Source: Aspidiotus rigidus (lineage: Eukaryota; Arthropoda; Insecta; Hemiptera; Diaspididae). From it: a stretch of DNA of 64,000 bases. This document shows, piece after piece, positions 11,845-23,110 of this stretch. The stretch lies in contig JAVHKY010000075.1 in NCBI GenBank assembly GCA_035079385.1, forward strand, positions 360,158 to 424,157, in the 5' to 3' direction. How positions within the stretch are numbered: the stretch's first letter is position 1; every line of letters begins with the position of its first letter. The notes below the pieces were generated by a model. That model ran no database searches. It was not told the origin of the DNA and saw only the letters and a list, made by a program, of their open reading frames with translations. The position numbers and the translations under genes were made by a program.

Positions 11845-14800
11845 TTAGAATAGGTATAAGATCTTACCTGCGAGAAGTAGAGGAGTCGATAAGGTTAGCG
11901 CCGCTATAGGAATGACGTCGCACTCTTCGTTCCAATTTGTAGGGATTTTATCTTTCATCAAACTTGAGAATTTGTCAAAAGGACATTTGTTTCCACAATT
12001 AGGAATGTTCAGTGTGTAAGGCGAGGACGTGCTGCTATTTTTGTAGCACATCTGCAAATTATAATAAGATGAGTTTCGCATTACATAAAAGATGACGACT
12101 GTCATTGTACTGCACAATATGATTGACTCTAAAAATATATAGTACCATAAAAGACGTAAACATTACTATCAAGGAAAATATGGGCGTAGCTCAAAAGTTT
12201 AAATTTTTTTTTGGTGTTCAAGGCTCGAAATTCTACAAAGATCCTCGTCTACTATGTCTTGGAACTCGAAATTCTTGTATGTTCCTCTCGTCACGTCTAT
12301 AAGTACCTCAAAAAGTGAAATAATTCCAAGTACCCCGACTGATATTTCTAGCCTGAAAGTTGTTATTTTTCCCAGAGCCTCTATCATATATACCACTTAA
12401 TGGTCTGAATTTTTCCAAGTCTCTCCTCATTTATAGGCTGTAGCTCGAGAATTGGGCATTTTCCTGAATGTTCAACGGTCGAATTTTCCCTAAATCCTCT
12501 TCCGCGTATTTGTAGTTCGAAGGTCAAAACTTTTCGAAGTCAAATCCCCCGCCTCTAGTGACGACACGGCCTGATGTATACACCGGGCAGTAGACGATAT
12601 TCTTTTATATAGGTAATAAGTTTTCTCATAAAATACATGTGAATGATGAAGATTTATAGGTTCTAAGCAAATACTTAGAATATCCTTTCCGATCCAATTA
12701 TTTTAATAGGTAACGCAAATAATCATCTTTTATAAAGTACTCACTGTAACAAAAAACTGGCCTTGTGATTTTGATAATTCAATTACAAACGCTGATGCAA
12801 ACGGTGGAACTATATGATTGAATACACCAAAAGCATTCATAATTGATGTTAGGCTGTAAAGGCTTCCCGAGTACAACTTTAAATTCTCTTCTAAGTTGCC
12901 CTTAATTTTCTTCTCCATCGACTGCACAATTTTTCCTATCGTTGGACCTTCAGTTTTAGGAGAATCAGAAAGACGGACGAATTGCAATTTTTAACTCAGT
13001 TCTGAAAATTTACTGCACTTGAAAAACTTTCTTTTTCCTGCTTACCAGCTTTGAATCGTTTCAACGTATCTGTGAATGTAAATAGTTCTAAATATTTTGC
13101 AGATAGTGTTTCCATTGGTTCAGGATAAACATTTTTCGTCCAAGCCTTCATGGGTAAACCGGCGAGTTCCTGGAAGAATTTTCAAAATCCTCGTCAAATA
13201 GTTCAACCCTGCGACGTAAAGTTATAACCAAGATGAAAGGTAAAGGTGACCCGAAAGAAACATATAGTATGTTGATAAAATTTCCCCTAGAATGACTTTG
13301 AAGTTATTGATCTTAGAAGATATATTTTGTCAAACTATGAAAAAAAAGTTTATAAAACGACATAGCTCATACCACTCGACAGGCAAAATATTAACAGTGA
13401 CACAAACACATTATGGTAACTCAGACACAACTCTACTACGTTCAAATCACATACAATATTACGACCATAGGAAACCAGGCTCACTTTGTTGAACTCCAAC
13501 TGTGACTGGATTGTGTCGGTGGCACAATGTGGTCATTTTGCGGCATCATCTTATTGCAGAGATTAAAAAAATTGAAGAATAAGCACCTACCTCTGCCTTC
13601 AAATCGTAGTACACCTCGAAAATCGTTTGTAACATCTGCTCCAATGATGTGTCAATAAAACTGTAGCCACAGTGGGTAGCAATTTGGTTAATCATAGAAT
13701 TATATGTTTCCGGTAAGTTAGAATACGGTGGGTTGTCAGTCACATCATCAAGTTCAATATCATATTGACGACAAACTAAACCCTTCGCCTCACCAAGCTG
13801 AAAAGTTGTTGAAAAAATAAAGTTTTCAAATTGGGGATCAACTTTTGAAAACTACATTATGAAAATTACCAAGTCCATTGTAGATTGTACGGTGTGAACT
13901 GGAATTGGCTGCCAAGGACGGCTCATATCTAAGGCTCCAGTATTTTTATGAAACTGACTATTATTGGCTGGAAATAGGCCGGTCAAAAGACATTCCGCGC
14001 TCATAAATGTACAATCGGATGGCTCACTGAGGATTTCAACGGTTCCTGGATGATAGCGATCACACAATTTTGTGTATCGCTCTCTAATCCATTTACCTAA
14101 TTCGCACATTTCCTCTTGTCCAGTCTGTTGGGAAAGAAAGTGAAATGTTACGTTGAAGTAAAAATTTCGGCCGCTAGGCGTTGAAAAAAAAAGGAAATAC
14201 TCGTATGTCAATTGTTCCCTTTAGAGGAGAGAATTAGTTTAAATTTACAAGCAAAAATATCAAAAAGGGATGCATTGACGGAGAAGAAAGATCGTGAGGG
14301 GGGGAGTTCTCCACTTAATCTCGCTTAAATCCCGTTGTGCAAAATACCGGCACAGCTGCATTTTCTCCCAGGAGCTGTGTTTCACGGATGCCGATAAATT
14401 TGTGACCACCTAAGTCTGTTACTGATTAGTCAATTACAGTGAAACAAATGTAAAGCAAAATATCTTCACAAGTGAAGAACATGAAAATTATACAGAACAT
14501 AGGCAGAACTCATGGGTGTATCGTTGAAGGAATAATGTGCTACGCGGCCCAACTGTGGAATATCCAGGTTGGAGAAAGTACAATTGCGACGGTCAGATTC
14601 TGAGATCGAGGCGTAATTGTTTTGGTTCTTCAAAGACATTGTGAAGCCTCTACATTCTATAATGGTGATGTGACAACAGTATGACGCTAAGTGACGCCAT
14701 GTGATATAAGTGGTCTAGAGAAGTGTCTATCAAAAGAATTCTCTCATGATAGAGATGTTCCGCAAATGAGTTTGTGTAATTTTTCCTTATATGAATAGTT

Positions 14801-17800
14801 CTCCAAACATTGTCTGCGAGTAGTGTGATTTCTTCATGACTGGCAGATCAGCGTCGAGCCTCAGCAAATTGTTTCGCTGGTGGAACGTCACAGTAGCGGC
14901 ATGTAAAGTGAGTGTGGTCTGTTGGACCGTCACAGGTGTTCCAAGGATGTTCCCCAAAAGTGATCAAAGAGTGCCACAGCGCCACAAGTGTGAACCGCTA
15001 GACCTAAGTATTGCACAACGGGATAGAAGATACTAGAATAAACTTTGTTATTTTGTTTAGTAAGAATTTTATGACAACTGAAATGATTAAAATTTCTACC
15101 AAATTTCTCGAGAATGACTGTTCTAAATTTTTTGTGTTGAATTTGGTTGTGTTTGAGGTCCTTACAGCTATCCAACATATATTTCAAGCATAAAACTTCA
15201 CACAAACGTGTCAATGAAGAAAAATTCAGTTGGTACTTTTGTTAAAGAGAGTAGCCTGTACGTATGCTCCCCTTTATTTTCCTACCCCATCCTTCAAATT
15301 TATTCACGAGTAATTTTGAAAAACTCGTACATCGGTAAACTTACAGAGGTGAGCCAATCTAATTGGAATTCCCAGTATGAAGGTGAATAACGATCGTTCG
15401 GATAAGGGTCGATGGGTGATGTAGATCCGTGACAAAATATCTGAAAAACATTAGAAAATAGAGCAATGAGATTTTTCGAAATCTTCTACAATTTTTGAAT
15501 AGGAAATACCTCGGTATATTTCGTGAGAAAATAGGCCAGTACAGCTGTTTTGTATCCAACTAATAAGACTAAGAAGAGGAAGGGAAATTGAATATTTATT
15601 CATTTCCCATTGATTAGAGGCAACAAATAGTTTATAACATAAAGAACTCGATGAGGTCAAGAAATGGTCTCACAGTCTTATGGAAGAGGAATGGGGGAAG
15701 ATGCATGCCCCTCCCTCTTTGCAGGATCAAGGAACGACAAAAAGGCAGCCGGTCAAAACTCCTGTTTTATGTTTGCTTTACTTGCTCGTGGACGCAACAG
15801 ATTGGCTATCTGGCAGATTAATAAAATGCTGCTTACTGAAATCAGGATCAGTGATAAGAATTTTTATAAGAAGCTCCAAATTAGGAAAGCTGGAAAAGAA
15901 TAATGATCGATGATATTTCTCTTTTTTCAAATTGGGGAAAAAATTGTATTCAAGAGGTTACAATCCATTTTGTCATACCACATCCTACTTATGACCCAAG
16001 TGCAATGATCTCGGTTTCGTTCACGACATTAGCGTTACGAGTGGATTGTCCTTATGCAAATTATTTCTTTCTTCTTCGCATTCATTCTGGTCTTTTTCAC
16101 CTAAAAAGGTTAGGTGTTTTAATTGCTTTCAATAATCGCCCTTGACTCATCGTGAGAGAATGGAAGTGATCTGTCACGGCACTCCCCCTCCTCTTCTTGC
16201 GAGTCCGAGAAATAATTTTCGTGTAGTAATTTTGACGATTTCTCTACCCGGTAAACAATTTGAAGCCCTCTGAAGCCCTCATTAGAAGCCCTCTTGATTC
16301 CCTGTTTCCCTCTTACTTCCCTGTTGAAACCCTTTGGTTCCCCGCGTTCAAAGGGCTTCAACAGGGACAAACTGAAGCCCTTCTGATTCCTTGGGCTTTA
16401 TTTGGAAAAAACTACCCTTTTAATTCCCATTTGAAGCCCTGTTTCCCTTTTGTGTCTCTGAAGCCCTTTGTATTTGAGGGCTTCAAGTGGGAACAATGTT
16501 TACCGGGATAACTTTCAAGACTCTCTTTTTATGATAGGTCGCAGTCTGATTTCGTTGAAAGGCTTTATTTATTCATGCAGAATCAAAGCGAAGATATATT
16601 TTGTTCAATTTTAACAGGGAACCTATTTTATGGGGGGTTCTTTTGGTGGGAATGTTTGCCGTTCGCCACCTGTTGTACCTCCAGCAAATAGGGTGTGTGG
16701 CCTGACTTAATTTATGAACTTATAAAAACTTCAACCTTCGATCTCTACATATATACCTGTAGAACTTGTAAACATTTCGACCTCTAATTTCTATTTATTT
16801 GGACTTGAAAGCAAAAGAGTCGCTGCAGGTCGTAATGTATGGAAGCCCGGTCCATGATTGAATCATTAATACTCGTACTTTCTTACGGCAAGAATTTCAT
16901 AAGATATTCAAGATCGCGATACTATTGTCTTCTGATAACCTTTAGCTACAAGAAATAACAATCCTCAAGCTGTTCATCAGAACCCAGAACTCAAGTAATT
17001 GGCTATTTTCTTGACTTCATTTTCCTCGTCAGCCAAACTGCTCCTTCACCTTCTTCGCACACAAATACCGACCTGCCAATTACACTCCTACACACATTAT
17101 ATGCATACTTGAGACGATATTGGCGCCCGACTGCTCCGTCAAGTTCGAATTATGACTGTACGACTTGAGAAAATCTCGACCTCCCATCTGTATGAATGTA
17201 AGACTTGGAAAAATGTTGATCTTGGGTCTATGCATACAAAACTTGAAAAAATTTCAAATTATGTATATGAGAGGGAATTGACACGGTCCGAAACGTTACG
17301 GCTCGACATAATGGCAGAATACTCAAAGAGTAGAGTAAACGAGAAACTAATTACAAAGACCGCAGATATATGCGGTCTTTGTAATTAGTTTCTCGTTTAC
17401 TCTACTCTTTGAGTATTCTGTCATTATATGAGAGGGGTTGACCTAGTAGTGAATTTACTAGGTGGGGAACAAAGTCCAACAACTGCTTTACAAGACGCTG
17501 ACTTCTTGAATAGAATATTTAAATAAATGCTAGAACCACCAACCCCCAATAAACAGGTTTTCTATTATCCTCAATCGATGTAGTTAAAGAACCCGCGCGC
17601 AGCGAAAAAAGTGAACTGCAAATTCTGACTTTCTATTCGCGCAGAAATATAAATAAACTTACTGTCCAAGAATAGACGACAGTCCCGTTCCCCTCATTGT
17701 GTTGAGTTTTATGAACCGTTCGTGTTGTAGAGGGATGAGCATGTGGTACTCGTTTCGGAGTCTGGGTTTGATCAATCGGGAAATCGGTGGCGTTTGTTTC

Positions 17801-18449
17801 AGTTTGATTAATAGGTGATTCAGTTATGTACATTCCATCTTGATTCATTGGTAAATCAGTTCCGTTTGTTTCGACTTCAGATTTCGTTATATTGAATAAG
17901 TCACTCGGTACTCCAGTCGTTTGACTTTGGCGGTCAGGTGAAAACGTCCCATTGGCCTTCATTGGATTAAGGAAGGTTGAAGCGGTGGAAGTCGAATCAG
18001 TTAGAGGAACTTCTGCATTACCTTTCAAGCCGTAAAGAAGATCATAAAATTATTAAGATACGATGTAAAATAAGAACACGAATTTACTTTATAACAAATA
18101 TTGTCATGAGGATCGACTTGATTATAGGTTCCAAATTGTTTTTCGTGGTTCCTACTTGGAGGTTTTTAGGAGCTATTAGCAATACCTATATATTTATTCA
18201 AATATTTTCATTGTATTTATAGTCTCATGAAGCACGCGAGGATACGAATAAACAAAAGCGAAACTTACCCGATGAATTTTGCGTCGTATTGTCGATTGAA
18301 ATTTTGATATAAGCCTCTGTTGAGGAATTCGACTCTTTTCTTGTCGTTGTTTCTTCCGCCTCGATTTCCGTCAATGAAATCACGAAACTTAGAATAATAA
18401 TGCTCGTAATAAGACTTACTCCCTTATTAGTCATCGACGGAATTTGCAT
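11845..18449 (-). CDS. HAP-2: histidine acid phosphatase-like pseudoenzyme with glycosylated N-terminal extension, about 540 aa
   Basis: Exons in coding order: 18449-18269, 18021-17663, 15440-15345, 14124-13870, 13797-13591, 13169-13046, 12947-12745, 12051-11868. All have GT-AG sites and compatible phases. The 96-nt and 124-nt exons equal those of HAP-1 in length. Residues 1-31 look like a signal peptide (ending IEA). Residues 32-180 are rich in Ser, Thr and Asn with about nine N-x-S/T sites. The phosphatase domain follows, but RHGDRTP is CHGSTSP (183-189), the distal Arg is C250 (SDCTFMSA), and HD is S436-L437; only His184 survives. WQPIPVHT and the exon-8 cysteines remain. The last exon ends in a hydrophobic run. 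Either a further exon follows its GTAAGA donor, or translation reads through to TAA at 11845-11847, giving 543 aa with a GPI-like or membrane tail. Intact frame and splicing argue for a functional non-catalytic protein rather than a dead copy. Role unknown. Confidence 0.85.
14331..15022. mobile_element. CCCGTTGTGCAA-type element, copy A (692 bp), in HAP-2 intron 3
   Basis: Perfect 12-bp terminal inverted repeats CCCGTTGTGCAA (14331-14342) and TTGCACAACGGG (15011-15022) bound a non-coding body homologous to 10731-11380 in opposite orientation. Target duplication is at most 2 bp (AT). It lies between HAP-2 exons 3 and 4. Confidence 0.78.
15345..15440 (-). CDS. HAP-2 exon 3, degenerate phosphohistidine motif
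   Basis: This 32-codon exon is flanked by a TTTTTCAG acceptor and a GTAAGT donor. It aligns without gaps to HAP-1 exon 2 (2931-3026, also 96 nt). Key residues read I-F-C-H-G-S-T-S-P where HAP-1 has L-F-R-H-G-D-R-T-P, so the nucleophilic His is kept while both flanking phosphate-binding Args are gone. The exon is listed separately because it decides whether the gene encodes an enzyme. Exon 2 ends VVYSWT, matching VVYLSM at the same junction of HAP-1, which supports joining the two. Confidence 0.85.
16247..16507. mobile_element. MITE with CCCGGTAAACA ends and GAAGCCCT internal repeats
   Basis: CCCGGTAAACA (16247-16257) is inverted as TGTTTACCGGG at 16497-16507. The interior holds about ten GAAGCCCT or AGGGCTTC phrases in both orientations, so most of the element can fold. 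TA precedes the left end. It is in HAP-2 intron 2. Confidence 0.72.
17311..17424. mobile_element. Near-perfect 114-bp hairpin MITE with TA duplication
   Basis: Two 54-bp arms (17311-17364 and 17371-17424) are inverted copies with a single mismatch around a 6-nt loop GATATA. TA flanks both ends (17309-17310 and 17425-17426). The arm core reads AATACTCAAAGAGTAGAGTA. It is in HAP-2 intron 2. Confidence 0.88.
17663..18449 (-). CDS. HAP-2 exons 1-2: signal peptide and Ser/Thr/Asn-rich stalk
   Basis: Exon 1 (18449-18269, 60 codons plus 1 nt) carries the signal peptide. Exon 2 (18021-17663, 359 nt) encodes 120 codons of low-complexity sequence with repeated N-[GQAI]-T and D-[FL]-P-[IM] phrases spaced about 20 residues apart, such as TDLPMNQ and TDFPIDQ. 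HAP-1 has only 46 residues before its domain, so this mucin-like segment is extra. It would be expected to be heavily glycosylated in the lumen or outside the cell; that is inference from composition. Confidence 0.75.
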
Positions 18450-20767
18450 TTCTTGATAATTTTGACAGCAAAGCCTAGCTGTACCAATTTTTTTGCCACT
18501 GAATCACGAAAGTTAAAAAATAGATAATGATAATACACTCATAAAATATTTTGACCACGCAAGAAGTGAATAAACTTTAGAAACTAAAATTGACCTTCTA
18601 GTGTTCACATATTTTGAAGTCTATTGAACTGTCGGAATTTGTCATTGTAACTTTTTCCCTCACTATTATATTCTCATTTTGCTTTCTGATTGTATATCTG
18701 GTCTCCTTATATGACATGCTACATTTTCTGCAGTGTTGAAGGTAGGTATTGTCCTTTACTATACCGGTTATGCGTCTAAATTCGCGTGTTTAAAATTTGG
18801 GTGTCTTCTTTCTTATCAATATCGATTAGCGAGTATTTTATTTTTATCTTAACTTTTGTGTAATATTATCGCACTTGACCTTGAAAGTGCTAAGTTCTCA
18901 TCATATTTTACGTTGTTTATTAGAATAAAGAATGATTAGAAATACGACTCGAAGTCACGGACGAGCGAAATTGTACATTACCTAACCAGATATAATGATG
19001 AGTTGTGTTCATGGGTTTCTCGGAGGACTAAGAACGTTACAAAATTGCGAATTTTTATTCAGATATGACCCTATCTTATGTTTTAAATGGCATTATATTG
19101 TTTTATTCAATAAGATTTTGATTAAGAGAAACTTATACCGGTATATCTAAGGCGCTGGTGAAGACAGAAAAAAAAATCGCTAGAGCAAAATGCAGGTTTT
19201 CGTAATTAGTCTAAACATAAATTACGGGGCTCGATTTCACTTGGAGCGGAGGACGGGAGGGTTGAAGACGCACTCTACATTTTAATCAGACTCTCCTAAA
19301 ACATGAGATTTATTGAAGAGACTAACCAAGAAAGAAATTGCTGACATTATTTGCGTTCTGGATGAATCAACAAAAAGTAATGTGTAACTTAGTATCAATG
19401 TTCAGTTGCTAATAGAGAATTATTTTCAAGAAATAATATCCGTATAGATCAATCATGCTTCCCCTAACTTTTGTATATTTCTTGGTGACGATAGCTTGAA
19501 TTAATCTATTGAAATCATGTCGCATAATATTTTTCTCCAACGATCGGGTTCTTACTTGATGTCTTCAATGGTCAAGACAATATCATCAAGATAACAATAC
19601 CGTTTTTGATCAATTTTTGCAGCATTGTGAGTCCACAAACGCGTACAATTTTATAAAAACTTCAAAATTCAAATTACTTACCGTAATTGAGATAAGAAAA
19701 GTGGTTTATACTTTTTTTTTTTTTTTTTTTTCAGTAGCAAAAACTTTGACTGCAAAATACTCCGCCCAATTTACATACAGAAATCATCTCTACAGTGTTA
19801 CCGGGGGATTACAACGATTTTCAATGCTCGATTACACTGCAGCAAATTTACTGTTCAAAGAGAGCACTGCACTGGGTGAAGGTACCTTATGGTCAGTTCA
19901 CCTTGAACTTGCCTTTCTTTTTATGCTGTTTGTTTATTATCGATCTATTACCTAACTGCGGACAGTTTATGACAACGTTTTTTTTTTTTCCACTTCACAG
20001 TAAAGATTTTTTTTCAAGACGATAGTTAACCAGATGGAACTCTATCGCATGAGAATTTGGAACTATTTTATTATTTAGGCGTAGCCACAATTTTTCTCCT
20101 CTCTTCTTAGACAATGACCACTGATCCCCTAACAGAGGTCGATTATGATATCAATCCTAATCGATACTCTCGGAAGTCAATATTTTACCAAGTTTTCGTA
20201 CTCTTGTGTATAGCTCTGAATTCTTTTCTTACTCTTTTTAGGTCTCCCTCTTACTGTTTCCAAATTCCCATTGGTCAAACTAGCCTTGGAGGGGAAGTTG
20301 CCGCGTCCCTCGGTTTATTCAATTATCTCATCCTGACTGATTGAAGAACACGTGCAACATTTCAACTATAATTTACCCGCAAGTCTCCCTCTCTTGCGAT
20401 CCTTTAACGGTACCAGTATTTGAATACATGACAGAGAATCTGCAACCCAAGTAGGTACCTGTAAGAGTCAAAAGTGTATCTTTTGAAATTTTTATGCAAC
20501 GTTAATAACCTCAGGTGGCAAAGCGTTCAAAAGGAATATGCCCATCAGATAGCTTATTTTGACTATCTTCATTCTCAACCTCTCAGAACGCTTTTCCTGA
20601 ATAATTGCTTTTGGATCACAACAATAATGTATTTTCGTGTAAATAATTGAATGAAGAAAAAGATGAACAAAAAAATGTGAAATGCAAGACACGCAGGAAC
20701 CAGAATTTAATTTTGTAAACTGGAGGGAATAGGATTTTTCTTCGTGCGATAACAACTACTACTTCAA
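18450..20767. other. No gene recognised; homopolymer tracts
   Basis: This is the upstream region of HAP-2. There is a poly-T tract at about 19711-19731 and another near 19979. ORFs of up to 112 codons span the poly-T tract and show no family resemblance. Nothing further is supported. Confidence 0.5.
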
Positions 20768-20818
20768 TGAAATAGACCCTGATGAAGTCGCGTGATGCGA
20801 TGAAACGTCGGTCTCTTC
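20768..20818 (+). ncRNA. Orphan type I hammerhead ribozyme
   Basis: The core CUGAUGA is at 20779-20785. A stem II hairpin (GUCGC / GCGAU around GUGAU) spans 20787-20801. GAAA is at 20802-20805, overlapping a palindromic minimal stem III ACGU (20805-20808), and the cleavage-site C is 20809. Stem I pairs AGACC (20774-20778) with GGUCU (20810-20814), with GAA/UUC beyond a small internal loop. Very short stem III and an internal loop in stem I are the form known from Penelope-like elements and retrozymes. No retroelement ORF is recognisable beside it, so its parent is unknown. Confidence 0.82.
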
Positions 20819-20819
20819 G

Positions 20820-21963
20820 TCCAAATATAGTGATATTAAGTGCCGATTTTTCTGTTTTTCTTCAATGAAATAAAAGGAAAGAATGTGATCTAAGAAATCA
20901 GAGCTTCACCCCCAGTATGAAAAACACTAAGTTGTGTTGAAAAGACAGAAATACCACGTGGATTTTCTGAAACCAGATGATGTTCAAGAAGCCACGCGGA
21001 AACGGAATGTGGTCTTGCAGGCTGTTATATACTAGGGTTTTTCCCGTATATTACATTGCATACTCTTTTGCCTGATTTTATCGTAATAGCTTTCCATTGG
21101 TCTTACGGACTTGCAAAGGGATTGAATAATATGCAATAATAGCCACAGATAATGGCACATCTGTTTCCTTGCCGTAAGAGCTATGTTTTTGCAAGTACCT
21201 ATCATACCTTTTCTCGTTTTAAATAAGTAACATTAACAAATGTTTAAAACAATCCAATCGAACGTACTTCCCTTGAGCGTATAAAATGTTACGCTACATG
21301 TCCCTGGCAGCTAGTTAGCTCCTGTACCACGGTTTTCTTAAGTAGTTCAAAAATCGACATTCTCTCAAGACCCTACAGGTCAAGACCGCAAAAACAACGG
21401 ACAACAAACGGCACTAACTTTAAAAAAAAAAAAACGGAGTGTACGTTTCCTGTTGAAATTACGTCATTGATTACGTAAATTGGAAAAAGTGAAGAATTTT
21501 TTTTCTTAATAATGTGGAAATATTATTCTGTTGTACAAAGTTGAATTTGACGTAAATCCAAATCGACGATTAGGTGAACTGAATCTTTCACGCGACTAGT
21601 GCGCGTGTGTAAATCGTGATAATGAACTACTAGTACTACTTCATTGTTGGAATAACAGGGAAAAATTACGATCTGAGAAATTGGAGCTTCGTTCCACGTA
21701 TGATAAATACTCTTCTCTAACGTGTGTTAAAGCGAACATGTGATGTGCGTAAAAGCTTTGACGTATCCAAAACACGATTTAAAAAACGCCGACGCGACAT
21801 CGGTAAAAGGAATACTTGTATTGTAAAATTAGTACGGTGCATAAATAAATTGCTTATTAAAAAATCTTCTTAGAAACGACTATTCATATCTGAATTAGCC
21901 GTATTAACCTTATTAAGAGAAAAAAAATAATAATTTCTTCCTGGTTGTCGGTGTGGATAGAAG
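20820..21963. other. No gene recognised
   Basis: Only short ORFs are present. About 30 bp near 20876-20940 (AATGTGATCTAAGAAATC, GAGCTTC) recur diverged near 21665-21715, so an old direct duplication is possible. Confidence 0.4.
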
Positions 21964-22232
21964 CATTGACTATATATTACTTCGTAACCCAGACGTACAG
22001 TCCTATTGTTATGAACGGTGTCGTTTTGCTGGAAACGACAACGTGAGTGCGCTGCGTGTTAACCAGTAGAGTAAAAGAGAAAAAACATCGCTGAACATCG
22101 TTCCCTCTCTGTTACACCTACGTCTTGACATCTGGCGCGATCTGTTATTCGTATCCAACGTAATCCAAGAAAACGACACCGTTTATAACAATAGGACTGT
22201 ACGTCTGGGTTACGAAGTAATATATAGTCAAT
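21964..22232. mobile_element. Long-TIR DNA element with 8-bp target duplication
   Basis: Terminal inverted repeats of about 64 bp (21964-22027 and 22170-22233) differ at one position. The flanks are identical 8-mers GATAGAAG (21956-21963 and 22233-22240). The centre is about 140 bp without an ORF. High arm identity suggests recent insertion or arm conversion. Confidence 0.88.
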
Positions 22233-23110
22233 GATAGAAGGCACGTAGTGTAACATCTTATATATGTAAGTGATTGATCAATTTTTCCGACTTCTTAATG
22301 TAAGTGAAGATCATTGATGACATTCAAAAGGTTGAAGTTCTGGCCTAATATAGGCCTAGTATCATGGAAGTAGAGAAAGTCAAAATTCTTCCAAGTTTCT
22401 AAGCGGGTCAAGATTGCTGATGACGTCATCAAGCGTGACAAAAAATCCGGCTTCCTCAACAGATTTGAACGAGGAACGCAGGGAACCCGTTCCAAGGGTC
22501 AATTGGTTTTGGTATTAAGAATTCAAATTAGTCGTTTTTCTAAGTCCCCTCCTATCATATATGGCTCGAGAGTCGAAATTTTAACAGGGAACCTGTTCTA
22601 TGGGGGGCTTTTTCAGAAATTTGCCGTGCGCCGTGCGCCGTCCGCCGTCCGGCAAAAACCTTGGAAAAATTTCGTGATAGGAGAGGGACTTAGAAAAACG
22701 ACGGCTTCCTTAACGAAGTTAAACGAGGAACGCAGGGAACCTGTTTTATGAGTCAAATGGGATTTGATATTGAAAATTCAAGGAAGCCTAGACTTAGATA
22801 AAGCTAGTATAAAGAAGGCCTAGACCTACTGTAAGCCTAGTATAATATAGTTTGAGAGTCTAAATTTTTCTCGAATCTCCAGCTATATATGATAGCTCAA
22901 GAGTCGAAATTTTTCTGAGTCCCCCTCCTATCATATATGGCTCGAGAGTCGAAATTTTTCCAAGTTTTTCGCTGGACGGCGGTCGGCGCACGGCGTACGG
23001 CAAATTTCTCAAAAAGCCCCCCATAAAACAGGTTCCCTGTTAAAATTTCGACTCTTGAGCCATATATGATAGGAGTGGGACTTAGAAGAATTTTGACTCT
23101 CGAACTATAT

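Noticed and set aside
17311..17424. Hairpin as a microRNA gene
   Set aside because: The arms are too long and too perfect, and TA flanks both ends; a MITE explains it. Small-RNA output remains possible.
11845..18449. HAP-2 as a dead pseudogene
   Set aside because: Eight exons have intact GT-AG sites, correct phases and no stop over about 536 codons. Decay would not spare frame and splicing while changing catalytic residues selectively.
22415..22450. CTGATGACGTCATC as another hammerhead core (also near 26708)
   Set aside because: There is no GAAA after a closable stem II. The palindrome TGATGACGTCATC belongs to the dispersed repeat.
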